Of a stretch of 64,000 nt of DNA, positions 34,401 to 42,637 are shown one piece after another (position 1 is the first letter of the stretch; every line of letters begins with the position of its first letter). The notes below the pieces were generated by a model that was not told the DNA's origin, did not search any database, and saw nothing but the letters and a program-made list of their open reading frames with translations. The position numbers and the translations under genes were made by a program. Source of the DNA: Planctomycetota bacterium (lineage in GTDB: Bacteria; Planctomycetota; JAJSAM01; JAJVHW01); assembly GCA_021414065.1 (NCBI GenBank), contig JAIOPE010000037.1:25960-89959 (forward strand), written 5' to 3'.

Positions 34401-35516
34401 CTACGTCCCGCCACCGTACGGCGGCAGCAACCGCCGGAACCCGTGACCCAGGACGATGGCGAGGAACATCACGTTGCGCGGAAGCACGAGGGGCCACGCG
34501 AGCGGCAGTTCCCCGACGCTGACGGGCGGAGAGCCGTCGTCGGGAAACTGCGGCGCGAGTCGATCGGCGAGGTCGTTCATCCACGCGACCGACCTCGGCC
34601 ACTCCCAGAGGCCGTCGATCCACGCGCGGGGGATGCCGGACGCACCGACGCCAGCGCCGCAAATCCCTCCGACGATCGCGCCTGTCGTGTCTGTGTCGCC
34701 GCCGAGGCGGATGACGTCGGTGACGGCCGCGCGGAAGTCGCCGGGGTGCGATAGCCAGGCATAGAGCGCGACGGGGACCGTGTGGTACGCGTATCCCGAC
34801 ACGCCGCGCGTCAGGCCGAGTGCTGATGCGAACTCCTGCACGGACACACCGCGCGCCACGTGCTCCTCCATGACCGTGAGTATCCCACTGAGTTCCTCGT
34901 CCGCGTCCCACACTGCCGTCCGTGCGGCGCGAAGGAACATGGCGGGAACGACCTCATCCGCGCGACGAGTCGCAGCGTACGCGGTCGCGAACGCGACGAG
35001 GAACGCAGCCCTCTCCGCTCGTTCATCCGTGTGCGTGATGCGCGTCGATGCGCGGATGAACGACCGCATGGCGCTCCGGTCGGTCGCGTGGCACACACCA
35101 ACGACGGCGGCGCGCATCGCGGGGCCGTTTCCGGCCGAGCACACGCCACTTGAGCTCGGACCGAAGCCAACCCACAACTTCGCAATCGCCCTGGCCGTGC
35201 CCAGGCCGACGCCCGCCGGCAGGCCGAGCAGCCAGAAGCGGAGCTTCCACGCGAGCGACTCCGCGAACCTCGTGGCGTCGTCGGGTGCGGCGAGGAGCGA
35301 CTGCGCGACGAGGCACGTGTGCTCGGTGTCGTCGCTGACCATGCCGCGGCCGTGGACGAGTGCGTGACGGACGTCGTCGCCGAAGATCCTCTGCGCGCGC
35401 TGGGGCGACAGGCCCTCGCGCGGCAGCCCGAGCGCGTCACCAACGGCCGTGCCGAGAAGTACGCCGGCGATGCGGTCGCGGCGAACGACGCCGGTACTCG
35501 GGGGCATGCCGCGCAT
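34401..35516 (-). CDS. ADP-ribosylglycohydrolase (DraG/ARH family)
   Basis: A 371-residue all-helical hydrolase that removes ADP-ribose from proteins or other acceptors using two Mg ions. The metal-binding motifs are present: GTAVGDALGLP, VSDDTEHT near residue 60 and GGDTDTTGAIVGGICGA near 290. It starts at ATG 35516 (TGATG overlap with the zinc-ribbon gene). In this operon it would recycle ADP-ribose released by NAD-consuming reactions. No ADP-ribosyltransferase was found in the window. Confidence 0.92.
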   Translation of the reverse strand: MRGMPPSTGVVRRDRIAGVLLGTAVGDALGLPREGLSPQRAQRIFGDDVRHALVHGRGMVSDDTEHTCLVAQSLLAAPDDATRFAESLAWKLRFWLLGLPAGVGLGTARAIAKLWVGFGPSSSGVCSAGNGPAMRAAVVGVCHATDRSAMRSFIRASTRITHTDERAERAAFLVAFATAYAATRRADEVVPAMFLRAARTAVWDADEELSGILTVMEEHVARGVSVQEFASALGLTRGVSGYAYHTVPVALYAWLSHPGDFRAAVTDVIRLGGDTDTTGAIVGGICGAGVGASGIPRAWIDGLWEWPRSVAWMNDLADRLAPQFPDDGSPPVSVGELPLAWPLVLPRNVMFLAIVLGHGFRRLLPPYGGGT

Positions 35517-35794
35517 CAGAACGACCACGGCCAGACTCGTCCGCGCCTGCGGCAGCGTGGGCAGTAGGCATCGGAGGCGCTCTCTGCCCACGCGAGACCG
35601 CACACCAGGGTTGCGAGCGTGGTGAAGCCGAGACACGCCCAGCGCCACAGCGCGACGTTCCAGTGGAAGAGCAGCACCGTTCCGATCCCGCACACGACCG
35701 CGAGTACGAAGAAGTACCCCGGCGAGTCGGTCTGCATCATGCCGCCGTGCCCGATGTCGGCGGGGAACCGCTCGCCGCAGTTCTGGCACTTCAT
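35516..35794 (-). CDS. Small zinc-ribbon membrane protein
   Basis: A 92-residue protein: a C-Q-N-C knuckle at the start (MKCQNCGERF), two membrane helices (about 26-45 and 50-68), and a second C-P-R-C knuckle near the end (YCPRCRRRGRVW). The four cysteines could form one zinc site with both termini on the cytoplasmic side. ATG at 35794 overlaps the NAD-kinase-like stop (ATGA) and its stop overlaps the glycohydrolase start. Role unknown; possibly a membrane adaptor for the SPFH protein of the same operon. Confidence 0.7.
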   Translation of the reverse strand: MKCQNCGERFPADIGHGGMMQTDSPGYFFVLAVVCGIGTVLLFHWNVALWRWACLGFTTLATLVCGLAWAESASDAYCPRCRRRGRVWPWSF

Positions 35795-36693
35795 CCGACC
35801 AACAACCTGAGCCGCGTCGCCGCCGCACGCAGCGTCGCCCGCCGTCCCCACGAGAACTCGATCCGGTCCGTCTCGATCCCGTCGCCGAAGATGACGCCGT
35901 CGTCGTCCATTTCCGACACGACCTCGACCTCGCCGCCCGCCGGAACGATCGCCTGCGTCAGCGACGTGCCGGTCGCGACGCTCGGCCAGGCCTCGCGCAC
36001 GAAGAGAACCAAGTCGCCCGACGTCGGCGCGGGCAACGTCAGGTTGCTCGCGCGTTCGCGATGGATCGACCGCGCCCAGCCGGTCGCGCCGGTGCCCGTC
36101 GCAGTGATGAGGCCCGACGACGAGTGCCGCTCCGTCTCGTTCCCCCACGTCAGCCGATAGCGTGCGGACTGGTGCGTTCGGTGGCCGACGAAGAGCTCGT
36201 TCAGAGCGACGAGACGCTGCCCGTCGTCGAGAGCGGCCTCGACCATCGTGCGCTCCTGGTACCTGCCCTTCCCCGCCGCGGCAACGTGGAGCAGTTCCTC
36301 CGCGGACTCGGGACTGTGCGGGACAAGCACGCCCTCGTAGAGGTGCGGCGCGGGGTTCAGGCCGATGACCGGCTGCCCGTCGAGGTACTTCGCGACGTTC
36401 GCGACGAGTCCGTCCTGACCGAGCGCGACGACGATGTCGTCCGGCTCGAAGAGAAAGCGGTCGAGGTCCGCGCGGTCGATGCGGTTGCGCCGCCACTGCA
36501 CGGGGATCGCGTTCATCACGGTCGCGAGCGCGCGCTCGAAGGCGGCGTGACGCGCATCGACTTCGCCGATCGACTGCCCGCGCGTCTTCAGGAAGAACTC
36601 CGCCTGCGCCCGCGTGCCGTGGCGCGCCACGAGCCGATCGAGATCGGTCGGGCGCGTCACGAGGACTAGGCGCGGGACGCGGGCGGACGTCAT
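35791..36693 (-). CDS. NAD kinase-like protein
   Basis: A 300-residue protein of the NAD/diacylglycerol kinase fold. The nucleotide loop reads ALGQDGLVANVAKYL, where NAD kinases have GGDGT; the Asp is kept but the first Gly is Gln. Downstream, NELFVGH is in the place of the NE motif and TATGTGATGWARS in the place of STPTGSTAY. The C-terminal beta domain is complete. It could phosphorylate NAD or a related nucleotide with altered specificity, or only bind it. It starts one base after the SPFH stop and is coupled to the zinc-ribbon gene. Confidence 0.82.
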   Translation of the reverse strand: MTSARVPRLVLVTRPTDLDRLVARHGTRAQAEFFLKTRGQSIGEVDARHAAFERALATVMNAIPVQWRRNRIDRADLDRFLFEPDDIVVALGQDGLVANVAKYLDGQPVIGLNPAPHLYEGVLVPHSPESAEELLHVAAAGKGRYQERTMVEAALDDGQRLVALNELFVGHRTHQSARYRLTWGNETERHSSSGLITATGTGATGWARSIHRERASNLTLPAPTSGDLVLFVREAWPSVATGTSLTQAIVPAGGEVEVVSEMDDDGVIFGDGIETDRIEFSWGRRATLRAAATRLRLLVG

Positions 36694-36694
36694 C

Positions 36695-37738
36695 TCAGCT
36701 CACACCCTTGGACGTCGCGACGCCGGTCGTCAGGCGCTTCGTCCCGGCTTCGAGGAGATCGGTCAGCGCCCCGCCGAGGACGTCGCCGCCGAGGTTCAGG
36801 TGGTCGATGCGCTCGACCTTCCCCGCGAAACGCCGGGCCGCGAGACCTAGCAGGACCTGGCTCGGCAGGTCGCGATAGATGTCGATGCGTCCCTTCTCCG
36901 CCTCGACCTTCGCCGTCTGCACGAGGCGGACGAACTCGGCCTGCGCGGCCCCGTCGATCCGCTGCCGCGCCGCCGCCGCTTCGGCGGCGATCGCCTCGGC
37001 GTCGGCCGTCTCGCGCGCGAGTCGCTTGCCGTTCGCGCCTTGCTGTCCGATGAGCAGTTCCTCGCGCTTCGCCAGCTCGATCTTGTTCTGCAACTCGTTC
37101 TCCTGGATCGCGCGCTCCTTCTCCACGGCGAGCGCCCGCCGTTGGAACGTCGCCTCGTCGGCCTGCTGCTGAATCGACTCGCGGGTCGGCGTCTGGAGCG
37201 CCTTCTCGAGGTCAGCCGACGGCGCGACGCCGGTGATCCGCACCGCGACGATCTCGAGCCCCATTTCCGCGAGCGGCGCGTGCTTCGTGAAGCCTTCGCG
37301 GATCTTCTCGCAGACGTGATCCATGCCCTCGGCGAGGACCGCGCGAACGGGCGTGTGCGCGACGTAGTCCCACGCGAACTGCTGCGCGAGCTGTGAGAGG
37401 AGGTGCCCGATCTGCTCGAGCGGCGTCTGCTTCCACACGCCACGGACGAGGTCGATCGAGAAGTCCACACGGTCCGCCACTTTCTCCGGCGCGGCGACGC
37501 GGTAGGTGATGACGCCCTGCGTCGTCACGTCCTGGAAATCGGCCGTGCGGGCGTGGAAGAGGAACGCCAGCTCACGGTCGTCGCACGGGACCTCGGCGAC
37601 GCTCGCCGAGAGTGGCATGAACCAGTATGCGACGCCGCGCCCGCTGCGGACGAGCCGCCCGCGCCGATAGTGCAGCACGTGGTGGCTCGGGTCGCTGCGG
37701 AGGTGTCTCGTGAACGGGAACCGTGTGATCTGCGCCAT
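36695..37738 (-). CDS. SPFH/Band 7 (stomatin-like) protein
   Basis: A 347-residue protein. Residues about 20-190 form an SPFH domain (FQDVTTQGVITYRVAAPEKV, AVLAEGMDHVCEKI, GLEIVAVRITGVAPSADLEKAL) and residues about 190-280 a Glu/Ala/Lys/Arg-rich coiled coil as in flotillins. There is no N-terminal membrane helix, so contact with membrane would be peripheral or through the small zinc-ribbon membrane protein two genes on. SPFH proteins form large rings. It is the second gene of the NrtR operon, 14 bases after nrtR. Confidence 0.88.
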   Translation of the reverse strand: MAQITRFPFTRHLRSDPSHHVLHYRRGRLVRSGRGVAYWFMPLSASVAEVPCDDRELAFLFHARTADFQDVTTQGVITYRVAAPEKVADRVDFSIDLVRGVWKQTPLEQIGHLLSQLAQQFAWDYVAHTPVRAVLAEGMDHVCEKIREGFTKHAPLAEMGLEIVAVRITGVAPSADLEKALQTPTRESIQQQADEATFQRRALAVEKERAIQENELQNKIELAKREELLIGQQGANGKRLARETADAEAIAAEAAAARQRIDGAAQAEFVRLVQTAKVEAEKGRIDIYRDLPSQVLLGLAARRFAGKVERIDHLNLGGDVLGGALTDLLEAGTKRLTTGVATSKGVS

Positions 37739-37752
37739 GACTGTCTCCTTCC

Positions 37753-38547
37753 CTACGACTCTCGGGCTCTATCCGGGTTGACGTAGCGGTAGAGCTCCGC
37801 CGGCCGGTACGGCACGTCCTTCTCCATCTCGCCCGTCGCGGCGACGAGGCCGCGGGCGAGGACGCTGCGGCGGAACGAGTCCTTGTTGACGTCGCGGCCG
37901 AGGACGGCCTCGTGGACTTCCTGGAGCTGCCGCAGTGTGAAGCGGCGCGGCAGGAGCTGGAAGCCGATCGGCGCGTAGTCGAGCTTGCCGCGCAAGCGCT
38001 TGACGACGAGGCCCAGCACATCCGCGTGGTCGAACGCGAGCGGCAGTTCGCAGCCGTCGGCGTCGAGCGCCAGGACGCGCCCGCCGGCCTCGCCCTCCCA
38101 CGGAACGTCGATCCGCGCGACGACAACCTCGCCCTTCTCGGGTTGCGCGCGCCGCAGCCGAGCGTGGTCCACCAGCGCGTAGTAGGCGACGGAGATGACG
38201 CGCGTCCGCGGATCGCGGTTGACGTCGCCGAACGTGTAGAGCTGCTCAAGGAAGATGCCGGAGAGGCCCGCCTTCGTGGCGAGCACCCGCTCCGCTGCGT
38301 CGTCGAGAGACTCCTTCATTCCGACGAACCCGCCCGCGAGCGCCCACCTGCCCTTGGCGGGGTGTTCCGTGCGGCGGACGAGCAACGCGTGGAGCGCGCC
38401 GTCCGCGGTGGTGATCGGCGCGACGTCGACCGTGACGGACGGATGCGGGAACTCCGCAGCGTCGTAGGCGGCGAGGAATGCACGCTCGTCGGCGTCGTCG
38501 CGCGCGTCAGGCTTCTGCGGGATGGGCTTCGCGGTTCGTTGGGTCAT
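37753..38547 (-). CDS. nrtR: NrtR-type Nudix-related transcriptional regulator of NAD metabolism
   Basis: A 264-residue protein with a Nudix-like domain (about 35-170) and a C-terminal winged helix (about 180-250; FTLRQLQEVHEAVLG then KDSFRRSVLARGLV), the NrtR layout. The Nudix box reads GGFVGMKESLDDAAERVLATKAGL: the REx2EE core is lost, so it should bind and not hydrolyse ADP-ribose, as in characterised NrtR repressors. First gene of a nine-gene NAD/ADP-ribose operon, with a promoter-embedded palindrome just upstream. Effector and regulon are inferred from the family. Confidence 0.92.
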   Translation of the reverse strand: MTQRTAKPIPQKPDARDDADERAFLAAYDAAEFPHPSVTVDVAPITTADGALHALLVRRTEHPAKGRWALAGGFVGMKESLDDAAERVLATKAGLSGIFLEQLYTFGDVNRDPRTRVISVAYYALVDHARLRRAQPEKGEVVVARIDVPWEGEAGGRVLALDADGCELPLAFDHADVLGLVVKRLRGKLDYAPIGFQLLPRRFTLRQLQEVHEAVLGRDVNKDSFRRSVLARGLVAATGEMEKDVPYRPAELYRYVNPDRARES

Positions 38548-38567
38548 GCGGCACCTTGGATGCGACG

Positions 38568-38596
38568 AGCATATATGCGCTGAGCATTGATGTCAA
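38568..38596 (-). promoter_or_regulatory. Promoter and probable NrtR operator of the NAD operon
   Basis: On the minus strand, TTGACA (38596-38591) and TATGCT (38573-38568) are separated by 17 bases, 21 bases before the nrtR ATG. The perfect palindrome GCATATATGC (38569-38578) overlaps the -10 box. It is the only AT-rich patch here and is well placed for autorepression by NrtR. The promoter is seen; the binding protein is inferred. Confidence 0.65.
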
Positions 38597-38687
38597 GCCG
38601 GATTCCGAATCGGATGCTCGCCGCGTGACGAACGACGCCCGCCGGTGGGCGGCAGGGCCTCAACCCGAAGCCGCACGTCGATCCCCG

Positions 38688-39365
38688 TCAGTCGCGCCGA
38701 CACTCGAGGGCGGCGAGGACCTTTGCCTTGCGGCTCCGCCGCGCGATGTCGGCCGGGGTCTCGCCCGCCTTGGTGCGGGCCTCGCAGTCCGCGCCGGCGC
38801 GAAGCAGGGCCTCGACGTTCCCGACGTGGGCGCGCGTCGCCGCGACGTGAAGCGGCGTCGCGCCTTCGGGATCGGCGACGCCGGGTCGCGCGCCCCCCGA
38901 GAGCAACAGGTCGACCATCGGAGCGTCGCTCTTCCCAGCGGCGCGGTGCAACGCCGTGCGGCCGTCGTCGTCCGTCGCGTCCGGCGGGGCTCCGAGGGCG
39001 AGTAGGGCGCGGACCCCGTCGGGGCTGCGGTACTGCACGGCGTAGTGCAGCGCCTTCCAGTCGGCCCGCGCCAGTGCGGGGGCGAGCGGCATCGCCGTGA
39101 GCAGCGCGAGCGACCGCGTGCGGCCGTTGACGGCGGCGTAGGTGAGGGCGGTCCACCCGTTCGAGGGCTGCGCCGCGGCGAGGTTGGCGTTGCGCTCCAG
39201 CAAGAACCCGACGACGTCAGCATGATCGCCCGTCCAGACTGCGGCCATGAGCGGCGTGAGCCCCTTCGCGCTGGCGGCGTTCACGTCGAGTCCGCCGTCG
39301 ATTCCGGCGCGGACCGTGGAGAGGTCCCCGGACGCACAGGCTTTGAGCAGATCGGTCAGGTTCAC
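38688..39365 (-). CDS. Ankyrin-repeat protein
   Basis: A 225-residue protein with six ankyrin repeats across nearly its whole length (recurring G-x-T-P/A-L-x-x-A-A and LL-x-x-G-A). No signal peptide, so a cytoplasmic protein-binding module. The GTG start at 39365 begins NLTDLLKACASGDL, the capping helix of a first repeat. It stands alone. The 272 bases upstream (39366-39637) hold its promoter and that of the divergent surface protein; I see no gene there. Confidence 0.88.
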   Translation of the reverse strand: MNLTDLLKACASGDLSTVRAGIDGGLDVNAASAKGLTPLMAAVWTGDHADVVGFLLERNANLAAAQPSNGWTALTYAAVNGRTRSLALLTAMPLAPALARADWKALHYAVQYRSPDGVRALLALGAPPDATDDDGRTALHRAAGKSDAPMVDLLLSGGARPGVADPEGATPLHVAATRAHVGNVEALLRAGADCEARTKAGETPADIARRSRKAKVLAALECRRD

Positions 39366-39637
39366 GGTGTCAACTCCCAGGGGTCTGGCGGTGCCACCAT
39401 GTGGCCGATCGCACCGCGCTGGCGGATCAACTTACACGTCCTCGCCAGATCCGGAGCCAGCGCCGGGCGGCTCGCGGCGCGCACGGGCGGGCCACCGCCC
39501 AGCCGGGTGGACACATCCCCCGCCGCGGATCCAAGCGGACTGGACGGTCCGCGCGGCGCCAAGGCTCGAACGGTCGGAGGCTCGGTGATTGCTACGTCCG
39601 GTCGGGTCGCATGGAACCACGGCACGAGGAGGTCTCG

Positions 39638-42052
39638 ATGAATCTCGCCGCACGTATCGTCGCGTACACCGCTCTCCTCGGCGCGCTCGCCGCGACGGGC
39701 CCGGACCGGGCGGGGGCCGAAGAGGGCGAGGACGTCCGGTACACGGCGGTCGATCTCGGCGCGGGGTACGCCGTCGAGCTGACGACCTCGGGTCGGGTCG
39801 TGTACCACACGCGCGGCCCGACGGCGCCCATCGACACGAGTCGCACGTTCGTCGTGGTCCCGCCGAACACGCCGGGCGCGTCGTGGACGAGCACCGAGAT
39901 CGTCAGCGGCGACGCCGAGTTCGCGTACGTTGAGCCGCACGACGTCTCGCCGTCGGGCGTCGTGGTCGGAGCGTCGGACCTAGGACCGTTCCGGTGGACG
40001 GCCGGCACGTTCGAGCTGATCGACCTGTTGGGCCCGGTCGCGCCGCACTCGCTCACGGGCTGCGACAAGGGAGCGGCCGACCGGCCGGAGTCGTTCTCGT
40101 ACTCGCCGACCGGTGGGCTCGGCCGCTCCGGGCTCGTCGCCGTCGGCGACGACGGCACGCTCCTCGGTTTCGCCCGATACCAGGTCTACGGGTTCGACGA
40201 CGCGGCGTGCCCGAGGCCCGTCAGCGACGGCTCGCCCGCGGGCGACGCGGCCGACGCCGCGTGGCTCGCGAAGGTCGCCGACTGGTTCGCGTACTGGAAC
40301 GAGTGGGCCTCGCGCGACATGTTCTTCATCGGCGCGTCGTCTTCGCCGTTCGATGCCGCCCACACCCCCGGCGCGCACTGGGAAGGGACGGTCAGCGACA
40401 TCGGCACCGGCGGCCACATCGTGGGGCTGAAGGGTGGGCGCGCGATCCTCTACCGATCGCCTGCGAATCCGGGCGGGCGTTTCCTCGATGCGGCGCCGGA
40501 CGGGTTCGAGTGGTACGAAGTCGGGCACGTGAACGCGCAGGGCCGGGTCGCGGGGGCCTTCTCGCCGAGCTCCGGACCGGTCGAGGCCCGCGTGTGGGAG
40601 CCCGACGGGACGCGCACCGACCTCCCGGGTCCGGCCAACGGCGACGATGCGCGCGCCCTCGCCGTCAACTCGGACGGCGACGTGGTCGGGCAGACCGCGG
40701 AGCTCCTGATCCTCGAGCGCGGCGCCGCGGCGGCGCTCTGGACCGACGACGGGCTCCATGACCTGAACACGCTCGTTGACAACACGACCACGCGCTTCGA
40801 GGACGGCACGTCGTACACGTTCCTCCTGACGAAGGCCGTCGCCATCGGCGACGACGGGCGGATCCTCTGCCAAGCCGTCGCCGAGCCGGGGCAGATCGAG
40901 CCGCGGATCGTGGTCCTCACGCCGATCTGCGACACGATCGGCGTCACGCCGACGTCCATCGACTTCGGCGACGTCGAGATCGGACGCACAGTCACGGCGC
41001 AGGTGACGGTGGAGAACTGCTCCGGGCAGACCGCGAGCGTGACGGCGCGAGGCGGCTCGGGTCCGTTCCGGATCTCGGGCGCCACGCGCAAGAAGGTGAA
41101 GGACGGCGCGTCCTACGCGTTCGCCTACACGTTCCGACCGACGGCCGGAGGCGCATTCGCGGCGACCGTCTCGATCACGGGACCTGGTGGGATCGTCGTT
41201 CCCGTCGCGCTGCGCGGACGCGGCGTCGCGCCGGGCCCGCAGCTCTTCGTCTTCCCGAACCCGATGGACTTCGGTCCGACGGTGCGCGGCGTGGACAAGT
41301 ACCCGGTGATCATCCAGAACCTGCGCGACGAGCCCATCAAGGTGACCTTCGGCGACCTTGCGGCGCCGTTCGCGACGACCGGTCCCCGCACGGTCACCAT
41401 CGCGGCGAGGAAGACGGTCATGCGCGAGGTCTCGTTCAAGCCGCAGAATCAGGGCGTCTTCACCGGGGCGATGACGCTCACGACGAACGTGAAGGGGGCG
41501 CCCGTCCAGTCGGTGTCGTTCTCCGGTCAGCTCGCACGCACGGTGCGCGTCAAGCGCGTGATCCGCGGCTCGGCCGAGTTCCGGAAGTTCCCCGGCGACT
41601 GGACGGACCTGGCGGAGGGCGCGGAACTCGACGAACAGACCGAGATCTCGACCGACCCCGGCAGCGAGGTCGAGCTCGAGTACCCGGACGGCAGCACGAC
41701 GATCATCCGCCCGGCGAGCCAGATCAAGGTGCTCGCGCTGTTCACGGCGGGAGGCGTCGTGACTACCGAGATCCTCCTGAAGGTCGGGGAGCTCGCGGCG
41801 AAGGTGAAGAAGGCCGACGTCATCCGCTCGGACTTCAAAGTGCGCTCGCCGACTGCGACCGCCTCGGTGCGGGGCACGGAGTTCGACGTCGTCCAGGACG
41901 ACGTGGCCGGCACGACGACGGTACGGGTGCGGGAGGGCGTGGTCGAGGTGGACCCCGAGGGCGCGGGACTCAAGACGGTCTTCGTGAAAGCGGGCCTCCA
42001 GGTGACGGTGACGGCGACGTCGGTCGGGAAGCTCACGCGCCTTCCGAAGTAG
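39638..42052 (+). CDS. Secreted multidomain protein: HAF-type repeats, two ASH-like domains and a C-terminal FecR domain
   Basis: An 804-residue exported protein. ATG 39638 has AGGAGG at five bases and starts a signal peptide (NLAARIVAYTALLGALA). Residues about 30-415 carry HAF-like beta repeats (ALAVNSDGDVVGQ, AVAIGDDGRILCQ). Two ASH/choice-of-anchor-D Ig-like domains follow (about 430-525 and 530-630; V-x-P-x-S-I-D-F-G-D-V and PNPMDFGP). The last part (about 632-800) is a FecR-type domain (VIRGSAEFRKF, LEYPDGSTTIIR, TATASVRGTEFDV). It probably functions at the cell surface or periplasm; partner unknown. Confidence 0.85.
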   Translation: MNLAARIVAYTALLGALAATGPDRAGAEEGEDVRYTAVDLGAGYAVELTTSGRVVYHTRGPTAPIDTSRTFVVVPPNTPGASWTSTEIVSGDAEFAYVEPHDVSPSGVVVGASDLGPFRWTAGTFELIDLLGPVAPHSLTGCDKGAADRPESFSYSPTGGLGRSGLVAVGDDGTLLGFARYQVYGFDDAACPRPVSDGSPAGDAADAAWLAKVADWFAYWNEWASRDMFFIGASSSPFDAAHTPGAHWEGTVSDIGTGGHIVGLKGGRAILYRSPANPGGRFLDAAPDGFEWYEVGHVNAQGRVAGAFSPSSGPVEARVWEPDGTRTDLPGPANGDDARALAVNSDGDVVGQTAELLILERGAAAALWTDDGLHDLNTLVDNTTTRFEDGTSYTFLLTKAVAIGDDGRILCQAVAEPGQIEPRIVVLTPICDTIGVTPTSIDFGDVEIGRTVTAQVTVENCSGQTASVTARGGSGPFRISGATRKKVKDGASYAFAYTFRPTAGGAFAATVSITGPGGIVVPVALRGRGVAPGPQLFVFPNPMDFGPTVRGVDKYPVIIQNLRDEPIKVTFGDLAAPFATTGPRTVTIAARKTVMREVSFKPQNQGVFTGAMTLTTNVKGAPVQSVSFSGQLARTVRVKRVIRGSAEFRKFPGDWTDLAEGAELDEQTEISTDPGSEVELEYPDGSTTIIRPASQIKVLALFTAGGVVTTEILLKVGELAAKVKKADVIRSDFKVRSPTATASVRGTEFDVVQDDVAGTTTVRVREGVVEVDPEGAGLKTVFVKAGLQVTVTATSVGKLTRLPK

Positions 42053-42053
42053 T

Positions 42054-42239
42054 GTCTGGTTCGCGGTCGCGGCGAGGGGATGGACGGCCTCGTGGTTCGA
42101 CTCTCGCGCCGCGTCCCGCGTCCTGCGCGGCGGCGGTTGGAGCGACGCCGCCCTCTCCCTGCGATGCGCGTTCCGGAGCAGGGTCGGGCCGGGCTACCGC
42201 TTCGGCGCCGTCGGCCTGCGTCACGCCAGGTCCGTCTGA
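42054..42239 (+). pseudogene. C-terminal remnant of a formylglycine-generating-enzyme (SUMF1)-like domain
   Basis: In one frame directly after the FecR-gene stop the sequence reads W-T-A-S-W-F-D-S-R, then RVLRGGGW, then L-R-C-A-F-R-S-R, a Pro, and FGAVGLRHAR before a TGA at 42237-42239. This order (WTADW, RVLRGGSW, RxAxR, P, GFRxAR) is the C-terminal signature of FGE-sulfatase/SUMF1 domains. No start and no N-terminal part remain, so it is a fragment of about 60 codons. The rest of the gap to 42343 holds a small ACGGGC-GAA-GCCCGT hairpin (42288-42302) but nothing else recognised. Confidence 0.6.
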
Positions 42240-42343
42240 GAGGCAGACTGTAGACTTTGGGCTGGAGGCAAGGCAGCAGCAAGGGCGACGGGCGAAGCCC
42301 GTGCGATGCCGGGCCCGGGCGCTGCGCCGCGCGCCCCACCCCG

Positions 42344-42637
42344 TCAGTAGTGGTACCGCGCCTGCAGGAAGTCGATGCGGTCGTCCCGGACGAGGTAGAC
42401 GAGGCGGTGCTCCTGGGTCAGACGTCGTGACCACGCACCCGCGAGGACGTGCCGCAGCGGTTCGGGCTTCCCGATGCCGGAGAACGGATCGCGCAGCACC
42501 GCCTCCGTCAGGTCAAGCGCGCGAAGCGCCACCTTGCGGTCCGTCTCGACCCAGTGCCGGAGGTCCTCCCGGAACTCGGGGTGGAAGATCGCGAACCGGC
42601 GGCCGCGACGGTTCGGATCGCTGACACTACGCGTCAA
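42344..42637 (-). CDS. yoeB: YoeB/Txe-type ribosome-dependent mRNA interferase toxin
   Basis: A 97-residue RelE-superfamily toxin. Diagnostic residues and order are clear: F-R-E-D-L-R-H-W, then D-P-F-S-G-I-G-K-P-E-P-L (catalytic Glu), WSRRLTQEHRLVY (Arg and His), and the C-terminal ARYHY, whose last His-Tyr are catalytic in YoeB. The start is taken as TTG 42637, overlapping the antitoxin stop by 11 bases; no ATG or GTG is available in frame. Cleaves mRNA in the ribosomal A site. Confidence 0.92.
   Translation of the reverse strand: MTRSVSDPNRRGRRFAIFHPEFREDLRHWVETDRKVALRALDLTEAVLRDPFSGIGKPEPLRHVLAGAWSRRLTQEHRLVYLVRDDRIDFLQARYHY

Noticed and set aside
42060-42120. A tRNA suggested by GGTTCGACTC
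   Set aside because: The flanking T-stem does not pair and no acceptor or anticodon arm can be drawn; the stretch reads better as the FGE remnant.
42054-42343. An active diversity-generating retroelement target
   Set aside because: No reverse transcriptase, template repeat or complete target gene is visible; only a degraded FGE-like C-terminus.
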